A stretch of DNA of 64,000 nt from Beroe forskalii (taxonomy: Eukaryota > Ctenophora > Nuda > Beroida > Beroidae), in assembly GCA_011033025.1 (NCBI GenBank), contig WFMF01000045.1, forward strand, positions 372,001-436,000, written 5' to 3'. The position numbers were made by a program, and so were the translations under genes. A model generated the notes under the pieces. The model was given only the letters and a program-made list of their open reading frames with translations, had not been told where the DNA came from and ran no database searches. Shown one piece after another: positions 15,101 through 30,100 of the stretch. Positions within the stretch are counted from its first letter, which is position 1. Each line of letters opens with the position of its first letter.

Positions 15101-18100
15101 GTGAAGTGACAACATGAACAGTATACATGAAATGTACACTCGTGTGTATTTTCAGAGTTTGTAGTACTATTTAGTGCGTGTTGCAACAACATTGATGTAC
15201 AATTGCATATACACAACCTATACATTCGGATGTATGAGTGTATACACATTTTGAGTGTTTCAGTGTATAACCAGGTATTATGATATTATTTTGCTGGTCA
15301 CCTGAGTGTGTCACACGGTACACAGCCTTACATTCATGCACATAGTGAGATCTACTGATTAATCAAGAGATCTCACTTAAACTACTGTTCTCTTTAATTA
15401 ATTTAGACCTCCCCTCTCACTCACACAGTGTCTCTCACTACAGTATGTAACACATCCAATGAATATAATATTTTAATCTATGAACTACAGTACAGAAGTG
15501 CTGTAGTCCGATCAGTCCATATCTCAGGGTTAGTAAAGGGCAACATAATATGAACCATTATATGTGCATTCATATGCATCGTGCATTCATATACTACGTA
15601 AATATGCAAGATCAATTAATATGTATTTATGTAAAATCATTCCAGTAAAACTTGCTTAAAAGTATTATATGAATTTTAACTAGCTATGTTGTGTACGGCA
15701 AACCTAAGGGGAGGCATAGTTTATATATGCTTGTTGAGCCTTGCAAGGTGCTACAGATCATCATAATTGGGCCCTGCGGTTTTGCGCGCGGAGATAGAAA
15801 GAACGCCGGTTAAACCTCCGTTCTCCTGCTCGTGATACTTAGCTGGTGTGATATGGACTTAATGAGTTTACATATTATATAGAATGCATATTATGTAATT
15901 AATTTGCTGGAAAAGGTGGGTAAATCCCCCTCAGTGGATATTGTGGAGAGTGTCCCTTGGGAGTTTGGAAGATGCTTGAGACCCTCTTGAGGAATGGGGA
16001 CCCTTTGATGCTATAGTCGTCTTGAAAGAAACATATCTTCCAAGGTCACATGAGATACACGGCACACGCTGTAGGTATTGCGGAACAGATTCTCAGTCGG
16101 TCAATCTTTGGAGGAGCGATATTTAGACCCCCAGAAAAGCGAAAAAGCCCTCCTAAATGCTTTAAAAATGCCACGTCCTAAAATAGCATTGCCCGGTAGT
16201 TGCCTGTACTGCAGTCTAGCGAGCGAGACACGCACTGAAGCTATATACCAATCTATCCGGCGGTGTTCGTATACAAGTTACAAATTGGTGTCCGTTTAAA
16301 TAAATTGGTGGAGCTCGTGCCGATCATGCACAAGATGTACGGTTATTGAGTCTGCCGCGTACATTTCATACACAGATCCCAATCACCTAAGTACTGAGTA
16401 CAGACGTGGAAATTGTGTTGCAGGTTTAATTCCCTGGCATGAAATTCTCCTGATATGTGGCTGGATAAAATGACTATGATATGCAGGAGAGGGCCATATA
16501 AAACGTTTAGATGTGTAGGTAGGTGTTCAAGGTGCATTATTCGTGCATTGATTGTCATGTCACTAAGTTTAGTACATTGAACAGGCTAATTCCTCCTGAG
16601 TGTTACAGGCTGATAACTACTTTCAAGGCAAAGAAGTTGCTTTCATTGTGCTAAATCACTGAAAATCTGTCATTAAATCAACAACACCAGTATTGACTGC
16701 AATATAATCCACCGTAATAGTAATAGTATGGTTAAATAGCATCCCATTTGAAGATTGAATGATAGACTTTAAAAATAAATTACAGAAGTGTCACTTGGGC
16801 ACCCTCTCTAGATGTTGCAAATAAACAGATCCATGGTAGGTGTATTAGAGTACAAAGGAACCCCGTGACACACTTGACACAGTTTGACAGGTTGTCCCAA
16901 ATATTTAATTAATTCTATACCCCTTGAAGTGTACTCGATTAAACTGCTGAACTCCATGGGTGCCCTCTAGGTGAGAGACTCTAGTTCTACACCTACTTTG
17001 GGGGGAGTGGAAATTAATTGTTGCAATCCTATTATTACATTGTCCAGGGAATTAATACTGCGGGAGAATGAATTAAAAGTTCAAGAGAGAGTGTAGGTAT
17101 TATTCTGAGCTGAAAGGGACTTTTGGAGCAACTGAAGAGCTTGACTCAGACTGGATTAGTTTCAGCTGAGCCGAATAATAATATTATATGCTGTACAACC
17201 CGCCATTTATTCCTCTGAACAGGATAACCACATTGGTCACAGAGACGGGAGGGATTTTCTCCCCTTCGTGTGGCTTAGGAGACAGTCATCAGAGCTCCAA
17301 GTGGTTTTGTAGTTGACTCTCCTGCCGGATTGCGCTGGTGTAAGACACGTTTAAAATTATAATATGAGAAAGTCTGTAGCTTATGAATATAATCTAACTT
17401 GGTAATTTTGTGCTGAGTTATGTACACGCAAATGAGTAGGTCTTAGGAGGGTAAGAAGGGGAGGGATAGTTCAGGGATTCATTCGTCATTCAGAAGTAAT
17501 GAGTTCTTCATTAACCCCAGATTGTATATTTCAGGTTGACGCACTGGATTTTAGCGAAAGGGATCATGTCAGAAATGGGAACGGGTTCTGTCCAGCTAGC
17601 CCTCACGAGTCTACCTCCTACTTGAAACTCAGTGGAGGTATGTTCCAACCTCCAACTTCAATGGTTCAAATATCAAGTGAATGCATCATTTACAACAATC
17701 ATCTCGTATACATTATCGAGCTTAAATTTGATGATTTTAGAATGATGATTAAAGATTTTTCTTGTTTCTGTAGTACCTTTGAAACCTTTTAGAACTTGTG
17801 GAGGGCGAAGTTACCCAACATTCTGCATCACTTTTCACCCAACATTCAGCATCACTACTGACCTGTTTATCGGAGACCGCAACCTTCAACCCAAGCTATC
17901 TGAGGCCATTACTCCATTATTTGCCGGGCTATTAGTTGTAATTTGTACCACTTACAACGCATTGTTTGACACATGTTTAGTAATGACAGGAGCTGCAGTA
18001 TGTTGTGAGGGGTGCGATTGTTACCCCTCACATTATGCTACTCAGGACCCCGACACAATGCCCCATTACTTGGTTTACTGGTTTAGAGTGCTGCAGGACC

Positions 18101-21100
18101 CCGTTACATTCCGATATTACCATATTACAATGCCCATGTCATGAAACAATTGGTCTAAGGGGTTAAAGTTCGAACATAACAATGGGGATGTGAGATGATG
18201 GAGAGATCAATGACTTCGTGTGGATAATTCGAGTAGGCATAATTATTCAAAAAATTGGTCAGTTATATTATCTCAATACTACGGTGTTATTATGGATCTG
18301 GCAGAATAATTCAAAACATTGTGTAGCATTGAGATCTCAGAACACTAGTAGTTACTAGTTGTACAAAGCACAGATTCTACTTAACACAGAGCATCTCTTG
18401 TAATTGCTAAAGATTTTAACCTTTGATCATTCTACTACAATCTCTCTCCAACTCTTTCTAAACCTTATCATGTGTTGACCATTGTCCATTTCCTCCTTTT
18501 CTGTCCCTCTCTCTTTATCTAGATTCATTGCACTGATTGCGCTCAATATCCTGGACCTGTGTTGGTGATGAAGACTCATTAATTCATGTGTACCATGGTC
18601 CTACTTCACCCGCAATATATAAACGGTGATCTGATCACGTGACACGTGGTGATCTGATCACGTGACATGTCAGCTGAGCTCTGATTGGTCGGAGGCTGGA
18701 GCAGTGCTGCTCAGTTAGCGTTCCTCATCTCTTATACATTAGATCACGATGATAAGTTGCAATAATGAGGGCTACTGACCTCTCTCACCGGTTCCAAGAG
18801 TCGACATGTCATTGTAACTATCTCCCTCTCTTCCTCTCCTGCTGCTACAACTATATGACTCACTTGATGAAGAGAACGCAGATGTATGTGATGTCATTAT
18901 CAGGGTTTAAAATGGTGTATAGCTACCATCAGACCTCACATATCCAAACATTTACCATGTTTACTCTTACTCATTCTGTCTGAATTCGTTAACGTTTAAT
19001 GACTCCGCGATAATGAATATACAATGACTTTTGCCCCCGTATTACAAAGGCTCTGCATAACATTGCACCCTCCATTAGGAGTCATTATCTGCCTGATGGT
19101 TCCTGTCAAATGTTTCACGCCGAATGGCACCGCCTGCTCCCCTCTGTTATGCTAATCGTGTGTCGGGATGATCTTTGTTAGGGTTAAGTGGGGGCAAGCA
19201 TTGTGCTGAACGATGCTGGCGACTTCCCAAATCATCATGTGACTTCTTACGGCACATCATTTCACACAACATAAATGTCCATTACTGTCGCCACTGGTGT
19301 CCCAAGGAATTTTATTGATGAATGGATAGAAAAGTGTGTTGTAAACAACTGGTTATGACTTTGTGGTCTGTGGATTGTGAGATGCAGGTTGTGATCCATG
19401 AGCTGTGAGCTGCAGCAGCGTAGCAACAGACCTCCCCTTGTCTCCAAGGCGGCATGTGTTTTGAGGAGGAGGAAACAGGATGGTTTGTTATCCTCAAACA
19501 TCATGTGGGATATAGAACTACCGACATTGCAAGATTCAGTGGGCTCCTGTCCTGACGGATGTTTCGGGTTTCTATTGATACCAGGAAATTAGCAGGACAA
19601 AGTAGGTAATTAGGAGATAGGAACAAATCACAGATGCTTGGCCAAGTAGGAACACTACCGGTAATTGGTATGATGTGTGCTGTTATGTGATTAGGAAGGG
19701 ACTGAGAGGTCTCCCTCACTCTAATGTTTCAAGTCCTTGTTCGGGACCTCCGGGGCCCTCACACACAAGGATATCAGACCCTCTTCCTGCTTGCACCGCA
19801 CTCAAATAGTGAGCAGTTAATAGTGATGTCATTGCCATGGTTTAGAATGTTGAGTTGATGACGTTGTACCGCCCATGGGTCGCTTGCGAGGTCTGTTCCT
19901 CTCAAAGACCCTGCCGCCACCCCCTCAGACAGGAATCTGAAAGACATGATCCGGCTAATTGAACTGATCCGGCTACTTTTTCCGGATACATGCGTGTGTG
20001 TATGTGTGTGTGTGTGTGCCAGGAGCCCTCCGGTGTATAGTGGAGTGTGTTTTTAAAGTGGGAATTACAGCACAGCTTTTTTAAACTATCAGGAAGAGAT
20101 TATTTCATCATGGTGACGAATTTTCGATGATCTGATTGGATAGGGAGTCCCAATCAGGAGCCGGGGCATATTGAGGAATATTTGCATATTTACTATTTTC
20201 TTACATAACCTAATAATGCCTGGTTCGGCAAAACCAAGAATTTCAAATTCGTCTCTCTAGGCAAACACGAAGAATAGTGATAGGAGGATGAAATTGATTT
20301 GACGGAAGCTATAATCATGGTGAATGGTGATTTTAATTTTCAATCTCCATTTCCACCCGGAAAGAAAGTATTTGATTAACTAATATAAACTATAATTCTT
20401 CAGCATTATCGGTATCCAAAAGTAAAATATTTAACCAATCACAATTACAAGCGATTACAGTATCACCCGAACTAAACCAAGGTATTCAAATATTTAGATA
20501 TCTTGGCATTTTAATCAATGATATATTTCATTGTGATTAGCATAGCATTCAATAACACATTTTGACTGTTGATAGCACGAAATATTTATTATCCAAAAAC
20601 CGAGTGATCCAACACAGTATGTAATAAATTATACCTCTTGTTATTCAAATATACACCTGATTTTCGAGAATAATTCGTATATATTTGAATGAATAAAACC
20701 CTCGGATGATATTATGTTGTAGTGGAGTAGTACAATACCCCTAATTGGCATTATTTTATTAGCACTATGGCTTCACCTGGCGTAGCATTGGTACCCCGAA
20801 CGTTTTGAACGGTTTAGCGATTACGTAGATTAATTTAACTTACGTCTTACGTGATGTAAAATTGCTAACTACTTTTAATATCAAATAACTCTGGTCCTAT
20901 TTTAATGCCTCGAGTTGATTATGAATACTCAATGCACTATCCACATAACTATCTCCAAACCTTATACAACGAATTACAGCCAGAATCAGAATTAATGATC
21001 ACTATTTTGATTACCATAGCAATCGTACTTTGTCGATAAGGTTTCAGAAACCATTTAAAAGAGATAATACGTATTATTTACCGCGTGGCCGGATATAGCG

Positions 21101-24100
21101 GTTAAGTAAGATGTGTTATTTTTGAGTTTTTTTCATACTTATGATATTATTTTCACACTTTTGATATTATTTTCACACTTTCGGTATTATTTTCATAGTT
21201 TTTGGTATCATTTTCATAGTTTTTGGTATTATTTTCATAGTTTTTGGTATTATTTTCATAGTGTTTGATATTATTTTCATAGTTTTTCTATTATTTTCAC
21301 AGTATTCAATATTATATTCACACTTCTTGTCAAGAGTTCCTAAAGGAACCCCGAGACGGAGCCTCACATCAAAGCTTTGATAAACAAGTCGTATTGCTCA
21401 CCACGTAAAGGCTACCGTCTAAAGACAAAAGTTATACTTATATGCTGAGAGTGAAGAAAATGTTTTCTTGCGTTTGAAAAACTTAGAAATAAATATATAA
21501 CTCCCAACAGCGAAGTAACAAATTGTTTTTCAACTCGGGCTGCGCCCTCGATGAAAACAAATCATTATTCAACTCAGGTTTTTCTTCGCTCGAGGCATAA
21601 ATTATGTTACTTCACTGTTGCTCGTTATGTAACTCTATATTATTCACCATGTGGTGGGGTTATACCGGTTGAATAAAAACGTATTATTTTGAGTTTTTTG
21701 TCGTATTACTCCACCCTTTTGGTATTATTGCCCACTTTTACCATGTTATTCCACTCTTACATCGTGTTATTTGCCATTTTTATGATGTTATTCAACACTT
21801 GAGCCAAATAAGTGATACGACAGAACGTCCTTTTCCGCTGGGAGAGCTGGCACACTGCTACCTTGACTGATCAGTAAATAATTTCTCTACACCAAAAAAG
21901 TGATACTAGAGAACGTCCTTTTCTGCTGTGAACTGTGCAGAATGCTAAAAATCTCGGCCTTTTAAAGGGTCAAAGCTTTGTACTTTTTTACACTTGGTGA
22001 ATAATATCGTTACACAACTCATAAGTATGAAGTAACAGCATGTTTTCAACTCGGGCTGCGCCCTCGATGAAAACAAATCATTATTCAACTCAGCCTTCGG
22101 CTTCGGTGAATAATGCGATTTATGCAACTCGCTTCGCTCGTGGCATAAATCATGTTACTTCACACTTATTCGTTGAGTAACTCTATAATATCCAATTTAT
22201 GCAGCTCAAACAGAACAAAATTCCGCCAAATCAAACAGATATGTTCAAGGTTTTTACTCGAAAAATTCAGTCAAAGCCGATTTTTTTTGCGGATCATATT
22301 GACATAATATTCTGACATTCCGAAGGAACAATTTTAGTTCTCAATCTAAGATGTTTTGTTCCACTTCAATCTCTGAGCTGAGATCAAAGTACATTCCACG
22401 ATGCTGTTCGTCTGCCATTATGCTAATTATTGAGACACAGTGCACGTTATGTCACATAACAATAACACACTGATTTACCTACCACTACTGGTAGCATATC
22501 ATGATAATATTCTGTTTGTGGTTCTGCCAGCATATAGCCAGCATATCATCTCACACGTAATACAAGGCAGTTGCTAGTTACGTCATTGTCAAGGTTTATC
22601 GTGGTAAGTTGTTGACACCTCTCAGCGTATCATAATATATTTATCTAGATCTCAGAGATAGTAGACGCTAGACAGCTGGTGCAGTGCATATCGCAAGCTG
22701 TGTATCTTGGCAAGCTACTCAAATAATTAACAGCACTTCACTCTAACTGCGAGCATGCCACATAATATCCTGTCACTCCAGAGACATTAGGGACATTGGA
22801 ACATGCCTTTCGTACACTAATCTGTGGTCTAAATTTATAGACTGTATAGACCGTATTGACCACAGATTTTTGTACAATGCTTCACAGAAAGTTTGTGCAG
22901 TTTATTAAAATTCCGAAGGCGAAAACTGCATCTCTGACCTCCGACCACCTCAAAGCTCACTTTTTGATTTCTCGTCCTCGAGGATCCTATTTTCCCATGA
23001 GGCCTCTGCTGAACTGCTCCTGATCCCACTTCTACCTATTTCAATCTTCTCTTTGCCTATCCAGATATCGAGTTTTAGGGTTTTGATTTCCCTCATTTCA
23101 ACCCAAGATATTGGGTTTGCGGGTTGCTAACTCCCCCAATTCCTCAAGACATCGGGTTTGCGGGTTTTTAACTCCCCTCACTTCCTCCAGATATTGGATT
23201 TGCGGGTTTCTAACTCCCCCACTTCCTCCAGATATCGGGTTTGCGGGTTTCTAACTCCCTCATTTCCTCCAGATATCGGGTTTGCGGGTTTCTAACTCTC
23301 CTCACTCCCTCCAGATATCGGGTTTGCGGGTTTCTAACTCCCCTCACTTCCTCCAGATATCGGGTTTGCGGGTTTCTAACTCCCCCACTTCCTCCAGATA
23401 TCGGGTTTGCGGGTTTCTAACTCCCCTCACTTCCTCCAGATATCGGGTTTGCGGGTTTATAACTCCCCCTCACTTCCTCCAGATATCGGGTTTGCGGGTA
23501 CATGTACGGACGCGTGTACGAGTGACGCAATCACGCGTTTCAACCTGCAGCTGGGCTCGCTGGCTGCTACGAGCTACACCTTCGACACGAAGGACATGCT
23601 CAGTGACCCGGTGTTCGTCTACTCTTTCGAGGAAGGGGAACATGTGTACTTCGTATTCAGGGAAACTGCCTCAGAGATGGCTACCGAGGTGAGGGATAGG
23701 CGGGGGAATGTTTCAAATATAAACTTGTGTTTTTGTTTTGAATGAGATAAGTCAAAAGATATAAACTTGTGTTTTGTTTTTAAATGGATGTTAAGTGTAA
23801 ACGTGTTTCGTTTTAACGGTTTACATTGGGATTTATATCGATTCCTGACACCTTAACAAAAGTGCATTGAATCTGCACGGGGTAATTTGATCCAAAAATT
23901 AGCATGCGCCCATTGCCCCAGAGTACCAGAATCTCGTTTTTTGGTGGCACTTTCTCCTAAATGAATTGTACATTTTAACGTACGCGGATACGATAATATA
24001 CTAATGCCTAAATTTATATATATTTTGACTTTTATAATGATATGTTACACAAGGAATTGCCCTGATAAAACACAGTAACAACAGCTGCCGGGCAATTGAC

Positions 24101-27100
24101 ACCAATCCTGCTCACACCCACCTGCCTTATCGTGATAAGCAGTTAGCAGAGCCTTGTGATATTATGGGTCGTGTGTGTATGAATATACTGGTATGTTTTA
24201 ACAAACTTTATAACATCGTGTTCCACAATCCACACACACGTCGCGTCGTATAGTAATGATAATATGTATTTAATTATATTCCCGCATGCACTATACTAAA
24301 CACGCGTAATGATGCCGGTCGTGACAATGATAAGGGGGTGTTTTGTGAGATAATGATTGTAATATAATGATCGGAGAAGGAGGTGTATAAGGTGTGACAT
24401 GTTTTACATAAAGCTGCCGTTAGCGCCACTGGTGTAATATATTTACTGGTACTTCTATTATTATTATCGTCGTTATCGACAGGTGTTCTGTTAGTTACCA
24501 TTAGGCGCTCATTACGAAGTGACGTTTCACCTGGTGCATGTGTACTTCCTATTGACCGTATTACATGTAAACAACATAATCTAAACAACATTTTAAATAG
24601 CAACCTCTTTACCTCTCAGAAGATTGATGAAAATTGAATTTAGACATTTGAACTCTCAACTCTTATCAATAGATGAAAGTAGATTATCTTTTGATGAAAT
24701 TGTTAATGCCGATCAATACCAAATCAAACGAACCAATTCTGACAATTTTGACATTTTGTTCAACTTCCATGATTCCATTTCTAATACTTTTTGACACTTT
24801 TAAATACTTGAATTTATATTTTTGATACTTTTTAATAACCCTTGTATTTCCCCACAGAAAATCTTCTCGCGTATCGGACGGATTTGTAAGAACGACGTGG
24901 GGAGTAGCAGCAGTTTCATGGCTAACTACTTCCTCTCCTTCTTCAAAGCGAGGTTCTACTGCACCAGCTCCCAGGCAGGACAACAGCCCTTCGATCACGA
25001 CGAAATACATGAGTAGAGGAGATATCTGTTTATTTCTCTGCTGAAATATTTGTGTTTTGTTGTTGCGATCTTTGGTGAACTGGAACACGAAATTATATTA
25101 CTCTCGTGAGTCAGGCTTTTGTCCGATCATTGCTTCAGGTACCTTCGTGTTCACTTTTTATAAATTTCATACACAACTGTTTACACGATATACATACAAT
25201 ACACTTGTACATTGTATCGTGAACGCGATGTACAATGTAAACATCACCCTAGTCTGAGATTCTTCAAGATCTGATATATTTCCGTGTGTCTGTAATTATT
25301 TGGTGGCGGGCTGCATGTCGAATGGCACATGAGAAAGGGCGGGTGTTGGTGGCCGTCCCATTACCCGGCTGAGTAGGAAGCAAGCAGGAAGTACATCCCG
25401 CGCACACGGGGGTAGCCAGCTCTACGTCAACAATTCACTACTCTCAGCAGTCATAATGACGTCATATGTCATCTGCCAAGCACGCATGCGCCATAATGCG
25501 AATAATATACAGCGCGCCGAAACGCACATATTTCCCTTTAACAAATGATAACACACATATCGTGTGTATGTTTACAACCTGTGTGATATGTCTCAGACTC
25601 GGTGGAGGGAGGCCTAGTGTAGAGCCTGTGTCTCCCACGATACGTGTTGTCTCTCCCATGACTCATGTTTTACACATGTCTACTAACTCCTGCTTTTCAC
25701 ATACCCCTTGACCGTGTGACTAGTAGTGTGGGAAAACCAGGCGGTTAAAGTGATGGAATAACCATGCCGTAGCCCGTAGAATGGCGAGTGTATAACTCCA
25801 AACAGTCTGTTTCCAAGCCCAGGACGGTATGAAGCGATGGTGTGTACGTATATTCTTATATTGGTGTGAGTATGTGACGAATAAATTACAGAGGGGTCTT
25901 CTGTTTTAAAAGAGACAGCATATTATGGGAACAATAGGGTCGCCAGTGAGGCGAGGTGAAATCATTGCCAAGTGAGACAAGGAGAAGGAGATAGAGCCTC
26001 TGTTTACTATCGTGTGGGGCGATACTCCATCCTAATCATATAGAAACGTAGCTCTAGACTGGCTACGTAGGTATTTGTGTGAGTTAGTACGTGTGTATCT
26101 TACACAAATATATCTACGTAGCGTGTACGTGTGTATCTCTGTGTGTACGTCTTTGTATATAGAGTGACGTGCGTCCTGAGTGACGTGTACTAAAGTCTCA
26201 ATATAATTCCTAGAGACAATGCCTACACACACCATGTGTACACGCGCCCCAGTATCGGATTATATATGCCTTTGTTTCTCGTAATCATAGGTCTCAGTAC
26301 CAGTTGTTTAGGAATGATACAGAGGGCTACCAGGAAACAATGGCCCGGAACGGGGTACCTATTATCTAGTGGGTTACCAACGTTTAGTCATCGCGACCAT
26401 TGTTGAGAGGATTACATTACGTAGCTTAGAAGTATGAAAATAATGGCGTGTTTACAATATACAGTTTAGTGGAATGTATGCTGTGCGGAATGTGCATTCT
26501 TTGTAATAATCTGATTGCGCTGAGTGTACGCGTGTTTAATCGCAATCCTGATAGCCTTACTGAGATAATGTTACTGATAAGAACTATCATTAAAAGTTAT
26601 TCTTGTGAACGATATTACTTTGCAATAGACTGGGATCAGATCAATAAAATTCTGTAAGTGAATGTAATTTCAATGATATCTAGATATTGATACAATATTT
26701 CCTTGTGTTTACCTAAACCTGAACTTCAGATGGTGCTACATACAGAGACGGAGTGTTGTATGCAACATTCAGTGGACCTAAGTGAGTGTTTAGAACCGCA
26801 TATCAGCGCACATATTCTCATTTCTTATTAAACTTTTAAAATCTTGATTTAAAATACCAACATTTCATGTCATGAAAATTGTTTTAAATTTCACCGATAT
26901 AATATAAGAATTTTAAAACATGCCTTTACATTTCGCTTCTTTCCAGGAACTTACAAACAGGCTCCATTGTGTGCTCCTATCCTATTGCCACGATTAACGA
27001 TGCTTTTGACGGCCCTTATCTGACGTACGATGAAGATATGCGGGAGTGGAATACGCTGCCAAACAACAAATATAACGTGAGGACTTCTTACTTAAATCAT

Positions 27101-30100
27101 GACGATGTTTAGAGTTACTCTGTTCAGAATACGCCATGCACACTGCACAGCTTTGTTATTGGTTTGGTATTTTGTGTTTTAAAAGCAAACTCATGACCGA
27201 GAACTGACGATTTTCCTGAAGTATTCTGAAATTCCAAGTTCCCAAAGTTTTGGGCAAACTTGCAAAACCGTGTCAAACAAACCTCACGTTCCTGCTTACA
27301 GCTGTCATCAGCTAGAGACCTTCAGCTAGAAACATGGCCTTAGAATTGTATGAAGTTAGCTTGCAAACTGGAAAGTGTTGCTGGTTATGTTATCTTAGTC
27401 ATGCCATAATATTGATATGTTGTTGAAATTTAATTGCCTGTACAGTCACACTCATAAACTTGGATGAGTTTGAAACAAAAATCTTAAGATCTTACATCTA
27501 AACCGCCATGTATAAAACACAGCTGATTACAAAGTTGTGTTTAGACTAGCTTTGAAACTGACGGTGTTTTGCAGTGTAACCGAAAGAAGGACGACAAGGA
27601 AGCTATCAAGTGGTACCTAATGGCTGGCAGCATTAAGAACATCTCACCTCTCTTCAACACCCAGTCAACGGAAAGGTACGGGTTTTTACATTTTCTTTTT
27701 GAAGTCTCCTCGGTATCTGATGATATTAGCCTGAAATTTAACTTCTATTTTGGTCTGAATGAGCAGGTGAATATACGGATTCTAATTGAGTATGACGCTT
27801 TAAGTCAGAGTGGTTAACATGTAGTAGAAGTCTGTCAACCTGTCAACAACAAGTTTTCCGAGCTTACTTTCGGCATCGACTCGTTTCACAGCTCTCAAAT
27901 CAATGCTATTAGTAAGATATTGGAAAAGGATCCATATTGAAAAACTTTCTACTAACATTACAAGATAACAGGTTAAGTAAATTCCTTGTAAAGTCTCAAC
28001 TGTTGAGCTGTTGGTTCTCCTGGGATCTGGCAGTGAAAATGATAATGTAACAGATAATAATTCAACATTCCACATGAATCAAAGACCGTTACCTATCTCA
28101 GTCCCTTTTATTGCCTGCTTTTGAAAATGTTGAGCCCATGCTCTAGAAAATATATATGTAACGATCTCTGAATATAATATCACTGATGACTCTATATAGT
28201 GTGGGAGGGTCAGGCCGGTCCTGTTAGTGAAATGTGCGCCCTTTACCGGAGGGGGTACCTAGCATCTACCACCCTTAAAATATATCGGAGATGTACTGTT
28301 AATTACATAATGTATCATACATCATGTTCAGAACCTCCTTTCCCTCTTCTTCGGTAGGGAGAGAGAGAGAGTAAAAGTGAAAATAGTGAAAATGTAGCGT
28401 GTCCAGGACCTGATAATGCATGATATTGCGTGTGAAGAAGAGCAACTGCCGGCCATTATATGTCCGCTATTAAAGCCACACGAGAGGTGTGAGCCAAGGT
28501 GAAGTATCTTGAGAGAGTGAGATGAGAGGGGGGTTGAGAATTAAGTGGTTTTCATATATATTATCTACATATCTTATGGTACAATGCGTAATACTATCAT
28601 GAGAGCGTGAATCTGTTTGTTTTCTCTTTGGCCCAAGGTTTCATGACTCCTGACCTTGTTTAATGACTCGTGACCTTGGAGACTTGGAGGCAAAGTCAAA
28701 AACTTAAAACCAGTCATCTGAAGCGTCAAGCGACTTTATTCCTTTAAATCAAACATGAACATATTTGGATAACATCTACCAGGCTAAGGATTGCATTCGC
28801 CATTTGGTCCCGGCTAAATATTGGAGCGGGGAAGAAGCATTTTAAAATCAAATATCCGCCAGACGTACGCATTATATTCAATACTAATGAAGTTAACTTT
28901 CACTGAATTCCTTACAAGTACATACATCCAACAAAAACCTCCCTTTTAAACTTTTATTTGCGTTTTCCGGTTCTGATCATGTTCCAGATCGCTAAAATCC
29001 CATAAAATCCCAGAATACCGTTTCGTTGGATTTCCAAGCAGTCAAGCATCTCCTCGTGACCGCACCCTGGTATCAACAGATAATACAGAACCGTGTTTTC
29101 ATATTAAATGAGTGAAAAATAATCATGACATATTGTCAATTCATATATTTGATATTTCACTATGGTGCTGTGACGGATGATGAAAGTGATTCACTACTCG
29201 TACTTAACTGCATATATTCCTCTGATATTGGTAAATCCAATTAAATCATTAGGAACTCCAGATCATCATCTCGCTAGACAGGCACTTGTCATGAGAAAAA
29301 CAGGATTATTATTATCATACCGACCTAATTGATTCCTAATGACTTTCTGAGCATATTACGAAATAGACAAGCCTTTTTCTCGTATATACCTACCTATCAG
29401 AAGTTGACCAGGAGCTCCTTCACGAAACATTTAGGAAGGCATTAGGATTTCCTAACTGAAAGTTAGGAACCCTTAATTAGATTTGATGTTCACGAAACTC
29501 CACTTAGGAACACTATTTTCTATTTTAGGAATTCCTAACTCGGTCTAGAAATGTGTTTAGGAATTCTTAATTTTGTCGCTCCTAAGTCCGCGTGAGACCT
29601 CACGATAATTGCGTGATTCCTAAAATGGTGTTCCTAGGAAGTATTAGTTCCCGTTTCCCCAAATTATATCGCTCCTAACTTTTTCCTAAGTGCTTCCTAA
29701 GTCGTCAAAAGTTAGGAGAACTAAAATGGTGTCCTAACTCCAAATTCCTAAATTTTCGGTGTCAATTTCACGCTGTGGCTGGGAGAATAATCTAATTCAT
29801 AGCTGAAAGAGAGGTAATTCTTACGGGAAGATGGTACTTCCAATTACCCCATGGGTACAGAAACGTTGCCCTCCGACCCTCGTAGTTGATGGCATGATCT
29901 GTAATTTCTAAACCATTCGTTAGCCAATATAATAAGAATTTAGGGAGATTTAAGATCAAGCTGACTAATTGGAGGAATTAGGAAAACACAGCAATAAATC
30001 AAGGAAGTCATATTAGGATAGTTAAGACTCCAATTGTTTTTACTTGTTAAACATAGAGAAGTGATGATTTGTTGATTTCAATCTGAATCAGGTGTTTCCT

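Larger units (their letters stand above)
17638..23482 (+). other. Intron 6 (5.8 kb)
   Basis: The intron contains a duplicated GATCTGATCACGTGAC motif at about 18628-18665, a TG microsatellite near 19990-20018, an AT-rich 22 bp minisatellite at 21135-21325, paired foldback repeats at about 21500-22180, and the exon-7 boundary minisatellite at 23064-23482. Several members of a short dispersed repeat family also occur here (see findings). Confidence 0.75.

Noticed and set aside
23282-23692. A 136-codon open frame with repeats of RVSNSPHSLQISGL
   Set aside because: It is the intronic minisatellite read through in a frame different from that of exon 7. The semaphorin frame is fixed by the FAGTCTD and VYFVFRE motifs.
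24684-25088. A 134-codon minus-strand open frame
   Set aside because: It overlaps semaphorin exon 8 on the opposite strand and is a shadow of that coding sequence.
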